64,000 nucleotides of DNA from Adineta vaga (lineage: Eukaryota; Rotifera). Below the pieces are notes generated by a model that had not been told where the DNA came from, ran no database searches, and was given only the letters and a program-made list of their open reading frames with translations. Where the stretch lies: the NCBI GenBank assembly GCA_021613535.1, contig CP075494.1, positions 682,001 through 746,000 on the forward strand, read 5' to 3'. Position 1 is the first letter of the stretch. Each line of letters opens with the position of its first letter. This document shows positions 35,663-47,170 of the stretch, one piece after another. The position numbers and the translations under genes were made by a program.

Positions 35663-36379
35663 ATGGCTTTTACTACTCTAGAACAACTACCCAATGAATT
35701 ACAGATAAGTATATTGAAATATCTTTCTACCGTCGATCGTTATTCATCATTTTTTGGATTAAATTCTCGTTATGATGAACTTCTGAGATATAGTATTCCA
35801 TCAGAAATTAGTGAAAAATACTTGGAAATGGATATCAACGATGTTAGCCAATATTCACATAAAAAAATAAAACCTGAGTGGAAACCAACAAGGATATTTT
35901 ATTTAATTCCTACTTTCGCTCATCGTTCAACACTTGGATGGTTAGTGAACGGTTCATTACAACTACAATGGAAATTTATTAGTGAAAGAACTTTTCAAGG
36001 TTATATACAAAAACAACAAGATACAGATCCTAGACTATTTGAAATAAGCCTAAAATATCCAATTGAGTTAAGCTCCTTATTTTTTCGCTCTTATGATTTT
36101 CAATGGAAGATTCGTGACATGTCAAACTTTCCGATATTTATTGCATGGCTTCAAGAAAATTATTCGAAGGAATGTGCTATGCTACAACAATATTGTGAGC
36201 ATATGATGAATCTACCATATTATTATATTACCTATAATGATCCATATTATCAAACTTACATTAAAATTCAACGCCTTGAAGTTAAAAAGCAAATATCGAA
36301 AATCTATCAACAAGCTCAAAATATTTGGACTGAATTGAAAAATTTAGGAGACTTCAATTATTCTGAACTTAATCGATAA
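35663..36379 (+). CDS. F-box-like domain protein
   Basis: 238 aa, single exon. The N-terminus (TLEQLPNELQISILKYLS) fits an F-box (LPxE...IxxxL), followed by about 180 residues of helix-rich sequence without recognisable repeats. Lineage-specific proteins of this kind are common in bdelloids. A role as an SCF adaptor is inferred from the F-box only. A TGTGGG hairpin begins about 90 nt after the stop. Confidence 0.6.
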   Translation: MAFTTLEQLPNELQISILKYLSTVDRYSSFFGLNSRYDELLRYSIPSEISEKYLEMDINDVSQYSHKKIKPEWKPTRIFYLIPTFAHRSTLGWLVNGSLQLQWKFISERTFQGYIQKQQDTDPRLFEISLKYPIELSSLFFRSYDFQWKIRDMSNFPIFIAWLQENYSKECAMLQQYCEHMMNLPYYYITYNDPYYQTYIKIQRLEVKKQISKIYQQAQNIWTELKNLGDFNYSELNR

Positions 36380-36466
36380 ATGTAATCTAAACAGTGCTAC
36401 TATCTCTTCTATTTTTCAAAATATTGTATCATTCGTGTTTCTAAATAACCACTCTTATCTGAATTA

Positions 36467-36524
36467 GAGGGTGTGGGTGAGGGTATATTCTCTTGACTCT
36501 CATCCACCCACCCATCCACCTCTC
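36467..36524. repeat. TGTGGG hairpin 6
   Basis: GAGGGTGTGGGTGAGGG and CATCCACCCACCC arms; about 90 nt after the F-box gene stop. Confidence 0.7.
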
Positions 36525-36570
36525 GACATCGAATATCATAGATTCTCCATGTGGAATTTTTACTGATAGT

Positions 36571-36966
36571 AACTTGAATTTATATGTAGTCGACTCTTTA
36601 AATCATCGTTTTCAAATGTTTTCACGAGGGCAATTGCAGGAAGTAGATTAGTTAATACTACTATTATTGGTCTTAATCATCCAACTGATATTACTTTCGA
36701 TCGTGATGATTATTTATATATCATTGATAGTTGGAACAATCGTATTGTTCGAGAAAAATCAAATAATTTTCTTTGTATACTTGGATGTGTTGCTACTGGT
36801 TCGGAATCGTACAAATTTAAGGTACCACGTCATATGACTTTCGATAGTTATGGAAATATTTATGTTGTTGATACAGATACTTATCGGATACAAACATTTA
36901 ATTATTTGAAAAAATCATGTGATAAGTATGAGATTATCATTAGATCAATTTTACAAGGATTTTAGT
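36571..36966 (+). pseudogene. NHL-repeat protein fragment, frameshifted
   Basis: NLYVVDSLNHRFQMFSRG is one NHL repeat edge. After a frame change near 36630 comes LNHPTDITFDRDDYLYIID, with SWNNRIVR and later PRHMTFDSYGNIYVVDTDTYRIQ in another frame: two or more further NHL repeats. The stretch stops at TAG near 36966. No start, signal peptide or further exons are visible, so it is a decayed fragment. Confidence 0.65.
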
Positions 36967-37306
36967 TATTATAGAATAGTCGAGAAGGCTTAATATTACT
37001 TTATGTTTTACTATATATTCACTTAGACAGAATTTACATGTTAATCTTTAAAATAAGAGTTTGTATTTATTTTTATTCGAAGCGTTTCTTTAAGAATCAC
37101 TCACAATGACAACAACTACATCTGCACTATTACACTCAACAAAAGGTCTAGCTATTGAGTGTTCAATATATAGTGGTCGATGCTTTATATTTCAAAATCT
37201 TTATCGCAACAACATTAATTATGCTCTTTTACGCATGCTTTTTTGAGATTTCAAAATCAAAATAACAATAGAATCTTTCTTGAAATGATCAACAAGTAGA
37301 TAAAGA
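36967..37306. other. Intergenic, nothing recognised
   Basis: No coding or repeat structure that I can support between the NHL remnant and the next hairpin. Confidence 0.45.
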
Positions 37307-37371
37307 AGGATGAGTGTGTGGAAGCGACATTTACATGTTATACTCTCAGCAAACACACACACTCACACCTT
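37307..37371. repeat. TGTGGG hairpin 7 (degenerate)
   Basis: GGATGAGTGTGTGGAAG and CACACACACTCACACC arms. Confidence 0.6.
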
Positions 37372-37518
37372 CAACATACATGTGTAAAACAGACAAGAAC
37401 GAAATTGATTTTATTATAATTAATAGAAGAAAAATTAAACAAAGGTTTCTCGTGAATAATTAGAAATATTTACAGAGAAGAAACGATAATTTCTCATCAT
37501 ATTCGACTGATAACAAAT

Positions 37519-39557
37519 TCATATAGATTGTATGATGATCACCGACAGGTCTCTACCAAAACATATATAACAAAATGTAATTAATATAAAATAGATTCGA
37601 GTAAGATTTAAAGCAAATGGGCGAGTCCAGATAGGCAACTTGTAATATATCCAAGTAACACCTCTTAAAAATATTGAATGTACTATTAATACTAAAAAGT
37701 AAGATATATTAAAATATAATATAAAATACATTTGATTATTGATATATAGAATAAGAATTGTCAAAATATTGAGCTTATACGTTAAGATTATGATGGTAAG
37801 TATCGCAAACAAAACGGCTACTTCATGCAATCGACTATCTTCTCCGTAAGTATTTCCGATTTGAGCATCATGAATACTTTCTATGAATCGTTTAAAATGT
37901 TCCAAATTTGATGGCCATTGAACAGTCAATGCAGATTGCTGAATCTTTGAAAAAAGTGGATAAAATATTATTCTATTGTCTAAAAAAGATTTTACCGCTG
38001 GTGCAATCCATACATGAGACACATATGATAAGGAATCTGTTGATATTGACGGTTTTCTTTGATATATAAATTCACGCCGTTTGAGTTTTCGAGAATTTTC
38101 AATAGCAGAAATAAAATATGAAGCATCACCACAAGAATCAAGTGATACATTTGACAAATATAGAAATCCATCAATAATATTAGTTAATTGTTTTCTCGAA
38201 ATTGTATTCGATGACTTCAAACGAAGATATTCGATTTATTATATCATATGATTCAAATTTTAATAGATCATTTATTGATAATAACGATAAAAATTCCACA
38301 TGATTCAATGTCATCAGAGATAAAATATCTTGATGAGAAAAAGAATCCTTAAGGGATAAGTTTTTCACATTTGTATAATACGAACATATTTGTTTTGGAA
38401 TAGTTTCTTTAATAATTGAATTGACATATTTAATATTCATTGCATCAAAAGATTCATAGAACCATTCAGAAATAATTATATTAGTAAGATAAAAGTAAGA
38501 TTTAGTAAATAGACATTTATTTTGATAATCGACATACCAATGTTTATCTTCTAATCAATAAAATGTTTGAAAAGAATCAAGTGATATAGAACGATGATCT
38601 ATATGAAATTTAAAATTGAATATATCAACCGAATTTGTTAACGATTTCCATCGATATCCATCAATAAGATCTTCATTTCCACTTAGAATTAATGTCAGAT
38701 GTTTTAAACAAGAAAACTTTGAAATAAATTCTTCCAATTGATTCATTGTTACGGAATAATCTAAAAAAGAAATGGATTTAAATGAAAATATATGTTATAA
38801 AAACATATTTACTCTCAATTGTCAGATGAAGTCGAGTTAATTTTGATGATGCGAAATTTATATTGAAATCATTTTCATTTGTAAGGTGAAGACACACATT
38901 TAATGATTGAAGATTCGGTGAATTATGAATAATTGCTTGTAATTCATGAATAGAACATTCGTTTATTTTCAAATAACGAAGTTTTGTAAATGGTAACTTT
39001 GTTAAACCAAAAGCTTCATCTAATTTCAATCGGATTAAATAAGGCAAGAACTGTATATAACGATGAATAACAATCGAGTCCACTTGAAGATATTTTCTTA
39101 AAGACACAGAATTTCTATTAAACCTTTTATTTTTTATATAGTTGGCATTGAATGCAAACGTATTGAGTTGTTTTAGTTTGTATAGATTAGGAAAAATATG
39201 TTCTAACGATTCAAATTCAATGTCAAATAATGTCTAAGATTGTAAATGAACAAATTGTTGAAGTTGAAATCGAGAAAAAAATAATTTTGATAGATCAGGT
39301 GTATCACCATCGTCAGAAAGTGTTAATGAAATGACTTTGTCAGGTTGAATATATTGACAAATCAGATCAAAATGATTTCTTCGAATTGATCTGAAATCTA
39401 TCCAACTGGTAACATAATTAATTAAGACATTATTCAAATAATCACTAACATTGAGAAAAGTACAGAGAATTTCTCGTGTAGAAAAATAACTAAATAGAAT
39501 ATATGAAATTTCAACAGGTAAAATATCCAACATACACTGATATGACATGATAATCAA
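37519..39557 (-). pseudogene. F-box/LRR gene with two nonsense codons and a frameshift, fused to a TM-rich tail
   Basis: Reading down the minus strand: an F-box (LDILPVEISYILFSYFS) starts at 39557. A TAG at 39234-39236 sits where Leu is expected (LQS-stop-TLFDIE), and the same frame resumes through leucine-rich repeats to 38778. A plausible GT-AG intron joins to EEFISKFSCLKHLTLILSG. A TGA at 38555-38557 sits where the neighbouring frame suggests Trp (stop-LEDKHWY), then the frame changes near 38225. The final part (38220-37519) has four hydrophobic spans and does not look like LRR. Either a decaying gene or two remnants lying together. Confidence 0.7.
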
Positions 39558-41255
39558 ATGGTTATTCTTCTTCTTTTAGAGAGTATATAATAGCAAATAT
39601 AATCTTTCAAATCGGAAAAAAATATAAGTGTAATAAAGAACTTTTTTTAACGATTATTTTTATGATCTTTCACGGAAAAAACTAATTCATCGTGGTGCTA
39701 AATTATTTCTGTGATCTTATTTTATGTTCATCTGCTTCATGTTAGATTCGAACTCCATACCGTGTAATTGTCGTTCACTAATTCCATTGAAACATCTGTT
39801 CATATTCATACTAAGATTAAATAGAAAAACTTTATTCAGATTTCCTCTGACAACAGAATCTAGAGGATTACATTTATCCATCATAGTTTATGACCACTGA
39901 TATATAAACACACTTTATTCTGATAAGATTATACCTAGTGAAAGGCAGAGATTTATCAAAATTTGTGAATATTTAACCGTGGTTTTGTGCGTTATTGAAA
40001 AGTCTAACTATCGAATAGGGTATTGCAATACTAAAGCACATGTAAGTTGTTAAGGAAGTAAAAACATCTCGATTTCATCCACTAGCAAAACAAGTTTATG
40101 CATATTTCTATATCTGATAATGTACAAGTTCCTAAATATGATCAGAAGTAGTCATCTGAATTAATTGTGACGAAAGTATTCGATATATTCATATTTTCTA
40201 AAATCTGCTAAATCCTTAAGTATAGTTGACGTTTATCTACATTTGATGTTGATTTGTTTTATTTTCTCTCTAACTTCAACTTTTCAAATTATAATTTGTA
40301 TAATTTAAACTACACAATATACTGTCATAAAAATCGAAAAATTAATTTGAATATTACCGTTTTTTTGGCATTTAATAAAAATATTCTATTTTGATTAAAA
40401 AATCATATGTTTCTACACTGTAAAAAAGTGGGGAACAACCAACGATAAAAGCGTTTATGATGGTCTCATAAACGTAGAAAAAGATTTATGAATTTTCAGC
40501 GTATAAAGAACTCCGTTTTTATTGTACTGGACGAAGATATAAATCCTTTTTGGATTTATGAAGCACTTCAAGACACTGAAAAGAGGTTTATTATACATTG
40601 CAAATCGGCTAATCGTTATTTTTTACAACGTAGTTTTTTCCAACTTTCCATATTGTAGGATGATGGTAAATTCAGTTTTAATTGATGAGAAAATGTTTTC
40701 ATATCATACTGTGACTTTTATGTAGTAAGTTTTATTGATATAATATTATTAGAAAATCCAATCATGTTTTGAGAATAAATTGATTCAAATAATGATATTT
40801 TTCGAGATGATAATACCAGAACTAGTTGCTAACATACCGTGTTTTTTCGAAATAGCAGTTTTCAACGGTGTACACACCGCGGTTTTATGCAAGTGTACCG
40901 CGGTTGTGGGTGGTTGAAGGGAATAATGACACCCAGTCCGATCAAGTTTTATTTTTGATTTATCTAACTATTAACCCCATAAATGAACAACTAAATTTGG
41001 TCTCGGTATAAGACAATCAGAAAGGACAAGAGTACCAAAAAATTATCCAGATCCGTTAGTAGAAACAAAAATTATTATAGGCAAACACAACTTGAATCTC
41101 GATCGCATCAGAAGATTGCAATTCACTCAGCTATATTTGATATTCGAGAATGTAAGATATCTACCATTTGTACATGTAGGTCTGTCTTTTTTAATAATAA
41201 GAATACTATTACTGAGAAAAAAGTCTTTCACCAGAAGACTCACTCAAAAATACGA
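39558..41255. other. Intergenic with CCGCGG-containing segment
   Basis: Non-coding on both strands. A perfect 9-bp stem with a 5-nt loop lies at about 40453-40475 (CGTTTATGA/TCATAAACG). AACCGCGGT-like motifs occur near 40880 and 40898 within GC-richer sequence. Confidence 0.45.
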
Positions 41256-41852
41256 TCAGATATCATCATCCTCCAAATCAATTTTACTTTCTAATACCAT
41301 TTCAATCCAATCTTTAAATGTTCCAATTTGATACCATTCTGGTAAATTCAATATTTGTAAATAAATTGTACCAGTTCGTAATCCTAGTAAATATTGTTCG
41401 CAGTAATCATCCATACCTTCACCAATGACCAATACTTCAGTTTGCAATTTTTTAAATTCTTTTTTCTTGATAGTATTTTCTGTACCATCATATATTTTTA
41501 GATGTTCTTTTAAATCTTCTTTCATTGACTTGGGACAGTTATTCGAAACTACTGCTTCAAAAAGTAATGTACATCATTCTTCTGATTCGTACGGATACCA
41601 TTCGTTTAACGGCAAAAGATCAGTCGTGGGTGATCGGTAGCGAAGACCAAAACCGAATTTTGATCGACCATTGTGTATACGAAGAGCATTTTTCATATCA
41701 TCGGGTAGAAAAATGCCACCGAGACGTTTTTCAGCTTGCCTCAGATCATGTTCACTAACCCCAGAAACTGAGAGATTCTGAAATTTAGGACAGTGTTTGA
41801 AATGATTGTTGATTGTCTTCCATAGTTCTCTGTATTCGTTCAAGTCAGACAT
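41256..41852 (-). pseudogene. SMI1/KNR4 (SUKH)-like protein with an in-frame TGA
   Basis: From ATG at 41852 (MSDLNEYRELWKTINNHF) the frame reads through LRQAEKRLGGIFLPDDMKNAL, matching the SUKH pattern of an E/A-rich helix then LP.D....L, and WYPYESEE. It then meets TGA at 41574-41576 and continues in the same frame (EAVVSNNCPKSMKEDLKEHL) to a stop at 41256. Apart from that codon the frame would be about 198 residues, a normal SUKH length. I see no splice sites that would remove the TGA. An upstream in-frame ATG at 41948 is less likely because the added sequence is low-complexity. SUKH proteins are cytosolic scaffolds or, in bacteria, immunity proteins. Confidence 0.65.
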
Positions 41853-41948
41853 AGAAAGTGATGAGACGAGCTGAGCTAGAGAGAGAGAGATAGAGAAAAA
41901 TGGAATAAAATAGTTGTGATTCGAAAAAGTCGTATTAAGACGAACCAT

Positions 41949-42780
41949 GTTGAGTTACCAGTTCTTCACTATTCCGAATGAAGATCATTTCAATTCCGTC
42001 GTCGAATACTATTCTTTCTGGATAAACTGGAAGAAACAGATGAAACATTTTGTAAAGCGTCGAACTTTAGCGAAACAGCATCGAGGTCACATAACTCTTG
42101 TGATAGAGATTTTAGTAGTACTGCCTTTTCTCGTCATGTCAATAGATAAACACTATTATTTCGGAAGAATAGTATCGTTATCCCAAAAAATGTGTCGTCT
42201 GCAGCTACAACATTAAGAAAAGTGAACTATAAAACCCACTTCTTTTCTGTGGTACTTGAAAGACAGCTTTGAGTTTTGCGATAATTGTTGGTTAATGTCT
42301 ACCGAATACTCAATTTCTCATGAATCTATTAAACTTTCCTATATTCAAAGCAAGTATGACCTAAGAAAATATTAATGTATGAAAAAAAACTTTTTCCGAA
42401 GCTGTGCTTGGCAAAAAACGGACGTTCTAGCATTTAAATTTGATGTTCGGTCGCTAAATGTTAGTCATCGTGGTTTTTTTGTCCTTTTCCCTGTGTCAAA
42501 CCTTTCATTCAAAATTACGTAAAAACATATAAAACCACCTTATTTGTTGAGTTGCTCGATAAGTATTGCAGTGCTGTTTGCATGATTTTTCTAGTGTACA
42601 TTTCCACGATCTCAGAGTCTTGAAGTGTTGGATCAGTTTTTTCTTAACTTAAGACGTCGATATTCTTTTTGATGAAAACATATTAGATAAACAAAGATTA
42701 ACGTGCTAAATCTTCTTCACAGTAGTTGCGTGCACAAGACGCGAGTATCTTTTAATTTTACCATACAACCAAAGATTTTC
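41949..42780. other. Intergenic, nothing recognised
   Basis: A short plus-strand frame at 41947-42216 overlaps the SUKH start region but lacks recognisable domains or splice context. The rest is AT-rich filler. Confidence 0.4.
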
Positions 42781-43544
42781 TTAAAATTTCTTTAAAAGCT
42801 TCTTGTCGTACTCTTCACGAGCTTGTATTTCAATTGTAAATGAATTTTGATCATTTCCATCCTCCACTAATTTACCGTCAGTGAGTATGTAGACAAAATG
42901 CGTTTTCTGTGATTCACTATCGTAAAGAAGGTTCGTGCTCGATGAAAAAGACTTACCAACCGCAGCTTGAGCTTCGACTTCGACGGTATCTTGGTTGATT
43001 ATTGATGCTTCACCGAAACTTCCAGTGTTTGCTTAAATAAACAGAAGAAATAAGGCAGAGATGTGGACCTTACGTACTCAACCCGTGTCAGTTGTACTAT
43101 TTTCGGTGCCTTAATTTTTATGATTTAGTCTATTTCAAGAATAAGAGTATCCTGCTTTTCAGCTACCTTGTCAGTATGTGCAGAATATCTTAACCACACA
43201 TCCATTTCAAACTTCATCTCTCTGATTCTACAGTTCATACCCATATTTTTTACGTGAATCTGATGTGGTCCATCTTCTACAATTTGTGTTTTTGTAAATA
43301 TCAGACGTCTTTTTAACGTTTTGTCTTGAGTTCCACGAGGCGTAAAAATTAAATTAATCTGTTGTTTCGCTTTTTTACTGTTTTTATTAATCATCGCTTC
43401 TTCATCTTCGTCAGCATCTCGATAAACAAAATCAACATGTCCGTCTTCTAATACTGTTAAGTGCCTGAGAGTATTATTGTCGATTTCTGTTGAAGCTTTT
43501 TCCGACGTGGAAGCAGATTTCCGTTTTACTTTGGATGTTGACAT
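42781..43544 (-). CDS. Uncharacterised gene, probably two or more exons
   Basis: The larger frame (43544-43125, 139 aa) starts MSTSKVKRKSASTSEKAS, a basic Ser/Thr-rich N terminus. It continues into a charged beta-rich region with LTVLEDGHVDFVYRDADEDEE and KFEMDVWLRY. Downstream on the same strand, 43031-42781 is fully open after an acceptor-like TTTAAG and contains FVYILTDGKLVEDG, ending in KKLLKKF. Both parts share a FVY...EDG-like theme, so they may be exons of one protein or repeats. I could not find a donor that joins them without loss, so the boundary is unresolved. No family recognised. Confidence 0.45.
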
Positions 43545-43839
43545 TATTTGTTGTTGCTTCTGTTCTTCAAAGCAAAATAAAAACAGCAATATGTATACTT
43601 GTTCTAAACATGAAGGAAAGAAAAAAGAAGAAAATGTATTATGGTCGTCCTCTCTTCATCATAGACTTTGCGTTCTGTGCGATTTCTTTTCTTTTTTCTC
43701 GGTCTGTTACATTCTGCAGAATCCTTTATTTTTTGAGAGTATAGTAGAAATAAACATATAAAGGTAGTTCTTGCGAGAGTGTGTTGTAATGACATCAATT
43801 TTATCAAGTACCCACCAGAAAATTATTTTTTTAAAAACC

Positions 43840-44040
43840 GCGGTGTTCATTTTGGTGATTTTTAGCGGTATTATTCACCGCGGCTTTCAATGATAACGTT
43901 GTGAAATCGTTTTGCTCGACGAGTTTATTTTGGCCTGTCCCTAAAGACGCGCTGCACATCTTCAAAGGCAGTGTTTTTGATAAATCGTACATTTTTGAGA
44001 GAAGGACATCTAAAAAGACACCGCGGTACTCTCTCTTTTG
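43840..44040. repeat. CCGCGG-motif cluster
   Basis: AACCGCGGT or CACCGCGG-type motifs occur near 43840, 43880 and 44021, in a GC-richer patch. The same motif occurs near 40880-40900, and AACCGC-type runs near 59840-59930. Possibly degraded copies of one dispersed element; no ends defined. Confidence 0.35.
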
Positions 44041-44049
44041 TTTACCCAC

Positions 44050-44074
44050 ACCTACACCCACACCATCAAGATTT
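44050..44074. repeat. TGTGGG half-hairpin 8 (C-rich arm only)
   Basis: ACCCACACCTACACCCACAC followed by CATCAAG; no clear left arm. Confidence 0.55.
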
Positions 44075-44238
44075 CGTCGAAAAACGATTTTGTTAATATT
44101 TTTATTCGAACGAGATTTGTAGTTTTTACTGCATTACAATCTTTCGAATTAAACCACATCATGGGCCAGTTAGTATAAATATATTGCAAAAAAAATAGTG
44201 TTCATATTGATGTCTTACATGCTTTTAGTTTTTCTCAA

Positions 44239-44829
44239 GTGTTGAGTTTGGTTCTACTTATTTTTGTCGTCTTCATCTATGTTAGTTTAACAATTACTAA
44301 ACTTGTACTTTACTCAAAGTTTTCACATCTACCATGCACAATTGAATCTAATGTGAAAACTTATCTGATTATGAGTGGTGTTGTAGAAATAGTATGGCCA
44401 TTTCTTTTCATAATTGTCTTTTTTTGTTGTAAAGAAGAAGATTTTCAAACGACTGTAATTACATATCAACATTGGGTTAAACACCCAGGTTGGTCATGGC
44501 AGAAAAACGGGACTACACAAGAAAAAAGACGAGGTATAAATTTTACAGTATCAAAATTCCATGTTCTCTTCTAATATTTTTTGTTATAAGGCATTGGTAC
44601 TTTGACTTTGTATGCAGCTCTGATCTGTCTATTTGCAAGTTTTATTCTATGGTGTTGTGGAAATGCTTGGATTGCGGTGAAATATAAATATGTTCAGTAT
44701 TATAATATAAATTCAACCGATTATTGTCATCCACAATTATTTAAAGGTGCTTTTGCAGTTATCATTATTGCAAATATAGATATTAGTTTCTTAGTGATAA
44801 CTGTAGTTTTTTACTATATCACAAAATAA
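44239..44829 (+). CDS. Four-TM protein, TMEM272-like
   Basis: Exons 44239-44533 and 44591-44829 with a 57-nt GT-AG intron give 177 aa. TM1 lies near the start (LSLVLLIFVVFIYVSL) and TM2 follows CTIESNVKTYLIMSGVVEI, resembling the C-x(4)-N-x-x-x-Y-L-I segment of TMEM272-like proteins. A short loop with HWVKHPGWSW follows, then TM3 and TM4 after the intron. Function unknown; likely plasma-membrane or vesicular. The start is the first Met of the hydrophobic frame. Confidence 0.65.
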
Positions 44830-45837
44830 ATAAATTCTCTTTTTATAAGTATAATTAAGCAACTCATGTGATTGAGATCGAAGAATGCGAAGCTGGTACC
44901 ATACATTCACTTACATTGTATATACACATTTGTTTTTTTCTTGTATTGGGCAAGGAATGCAATTGGACGGTTCGTTGATTCACTTAAATAAACATTATTT
45001 AGAAAAAACTAAGCAACTGTATTGAATACAGAGATAGAAAGGAGTTTGCTTGCTTCCTACGAATACATTTCAGCATTAATTTCCATCGTAATTATACTTA
45101 ATTATCTCGATATGGATTTGTTCACGTAATGCGACACTTCCGGCATAAGTATTTGTTTCAGAACTTGAGGATGTGAGTGAAATGTCGAATTCAACGTACT
45201 CGCATTACACCCACACCCACCCTCGAGCATAGATTCGACGAAAAAAAGAAAAAAAAACACTCCATATAATCGAATTCTTTTCTGTTTTGCACGTAGACAC
45301 ATAGATAATATGAAACGAAAGTTAACTCTTATCGAATCCACTGAAGAAATTACGAAACAAAATCATTTAATTATTAATACGTAAATTTGTAAACGTATTT
45401 TATTTTGAAGATTTATTGGTACCTTTCAATCGTAAATTTCATCGATCATACTTGTAAGTTCAGTTATAAATGAATAATCTTCCTACTATCAAAACGAAGA
45501 TTATAATAGAGTATTTTATTCTTTTTGCCTTTTCACATGTTGGGTATTTTTCTCTTTCTTGTAACAAACACGTGCTATTTGAGTTTTGTTTTTCTAATGT
45601 ATGTGCAGCAAGATATGTATGCGAAAGAAACGAGAAAAAAAATGAGGCAGTTAGTCAAACACTTCCTTAGATTGTGAGTTGCCTGTGTATATTTACTATT
45701 AATCGACTGTTGGAAGTTTTACTTTTATTTTTTAACAAATATTATCCCAGATAGCAACACGAATACGTATTTTTACTGAAACTGAGCACACGTCGATAAT
45801 GAAAATTTTAAATTTTATTTTTGTTTTGTAGTTTTCA
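44830..45837. other. Intergenic, contains one TGTGGG-type hairpin
   Basis: No supported gene. Two small open frames overlap the hairpin or are low-complexity. Confidence 0.45.
45166..45225. repeat. TGTGGG hairpin 9
   Basis: TGAGGATGTGAGTG left arm, degraded, and ACACCCACACCCACCCTC right arm. Confidence 0.65.
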
Positions 45838-46764
45838 ATGAATTCTGTCAATGAAATAACTGAAGGATTATCTCGACGAGATCATCCAGATTTAATAGAT
45901 GTTGATGCCGATGCAGCTTTTGCTTTTGAACTTCAAGCACAAGAATATGCTAAATATAATAATTCATCTTCTCGTCGTCATCATTATTCCTCAACTAAAC
46001 AAGTATCAAAAACTAATAACACTTCTTTACCCAGTTTTGCTGATGAGGATCAAGAGAAAATGGTTAGTGATGGCATACTAGCAGCACGTTTACAACAAGA
46101 AGAAGATCGAAAACGACATGATCCAGCAACGGCTAATGATGCACTACTAGCAGCGCGTTTACAAGAAGAAGAAAATAGAAAAAACCCACAAAATCAACAA
46201 CTATCTCATCGAACTTATCAATCGGATCATTCATCCACTGCACCTTTTGCGCAATCTAGATCTTTTAATCCACCAATTTCAAATTCATTTCGATCATTGA
46301 CCTCGGAATTTCCAAATAATTTCGATTTTCACCGTTCTCGAAATTTCAATAATAGAATTATTGATAATACAGAAGATTTGGATGTGGACGATAGTCCAGT
46401 AAATGCCTATATACTTAATTCGATTTAAATAAATTTTCTTTTCTTTCTAGAGTTCCTATGAATCAGAGGCATTAACACGAAGCAAAGCTTTGACTAACGA
46501 TCAAATAAATATCTTACCAACGGAAAAATTTCGTCGTACAGCAAATAAAAGTGATGAACAAAATAAATGTGGTGTTTGTTGGGATGAATTTCAACAAAAT
46601 GAAACATTACGTCGATTAACATGTCTTCATATATATCATAAAGATTGTATAGATCCTTGGTTACAAGTAAATATAGTATTGATTTGTTTGTTTTCAAATT
46701 TATCAAATGGTTTTTCTAGAAAAAAAATCAATGTCCAATCTGTCGAGAACCACCAATAAAGTAA
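45838..46764 (+). CDS. RING-H2 E3 ubiquitin ligase
   Basis: Exons 45838-46398, 46451-46666 and 46720-46764 give 273 aa. The N-terminal half contains two acidic/glutamine repeats (LAARLQQEEDRK and LAARLQEEENRK) with AFAFELQAQEYA, resembling ubiquitin-interacting-type helices. The C-terminal RING-H2 has CGVC, then C-x-H-x-x-H in CLHIYHKDC, and CPIC in the last exon, so all eight zinc ligands are present only when the 53-nt intron inside the RING is removed. Expected role: substrate ubiquitination with an E2. Soluble, no TM. Confidence 0.88.
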
Positions 46765-46930
46765 TTTCATACCTTATTGTGTAACACAGATGATCTGTAA
46801 ACAATGACAATCAATTTAAAAAAACTGATATTTTCTTATTGTTAAATTAACTGTTCAATGTGTCAACGAACTATGAAATTTCTCTAATATATATCTATGA
46901 TTTTTTGGCAGAGAGTAAAACAAGTCTTTG

Positions 46931-46994
46931 ATGGGAATGGTAGATGTGGGTGTTAGATAGTTGTAGTAATCACACTCACACCCATCCCACCCTC
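46931..46994. repeat. TGTGGG hairpin 10
   Basis: Loop TTAGATAG plus GTAGTA is shared with hairpin 2; the right arm is ACTCACACCCATCCCACCC. About 165 nt after the RING gene stop. Confidence 0.7.
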
Positions 46995-47004
46995 TTCATA
47001 ATAG

Positions 47005-47170
47005 TTTTCCAAATATTGAAATACTTTATTTCTATGGGAAACTAGAAGGATCATATTCGAATTATGCAGCATCTGATATATTTAGAAATGATTTTCTTAA
47101 AAATAATCAAATACAATTTCCATTTGTGACTACAGTTTGTCTTAATATTGAACTTGAACGTTCTTTCTAA
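47005..47170 (+). pseudogene. LRR-like gene fragment
   Basis: An ATG-less open stretch starting FPNIEILYFYGKLEGSY and ending at a stop near 47170 resembles the terminal repeat of bdelloid F-box/LRR proteins. It begins directly after a TGTGGG hairpin. Short, so uncertain. Confidence 0.35.

Noticed and set aside
40453-40475. Perfect 9-bp stem as a terminator or RNA element
   Set aside because: A single short stem in AT-rich DNA with no neighbouring gene or conserved loop; expected by chance.
41947-42216. 89-codon plus-strand frame overlapping the SUKH start
   Set aside because: No recognisable domain, no splice context, antisense to a better frame.
45102-45341. 79-codon minus-strand frame
   Set aside because: Runs through a hairpin copy; the coding look comes from the repeat.
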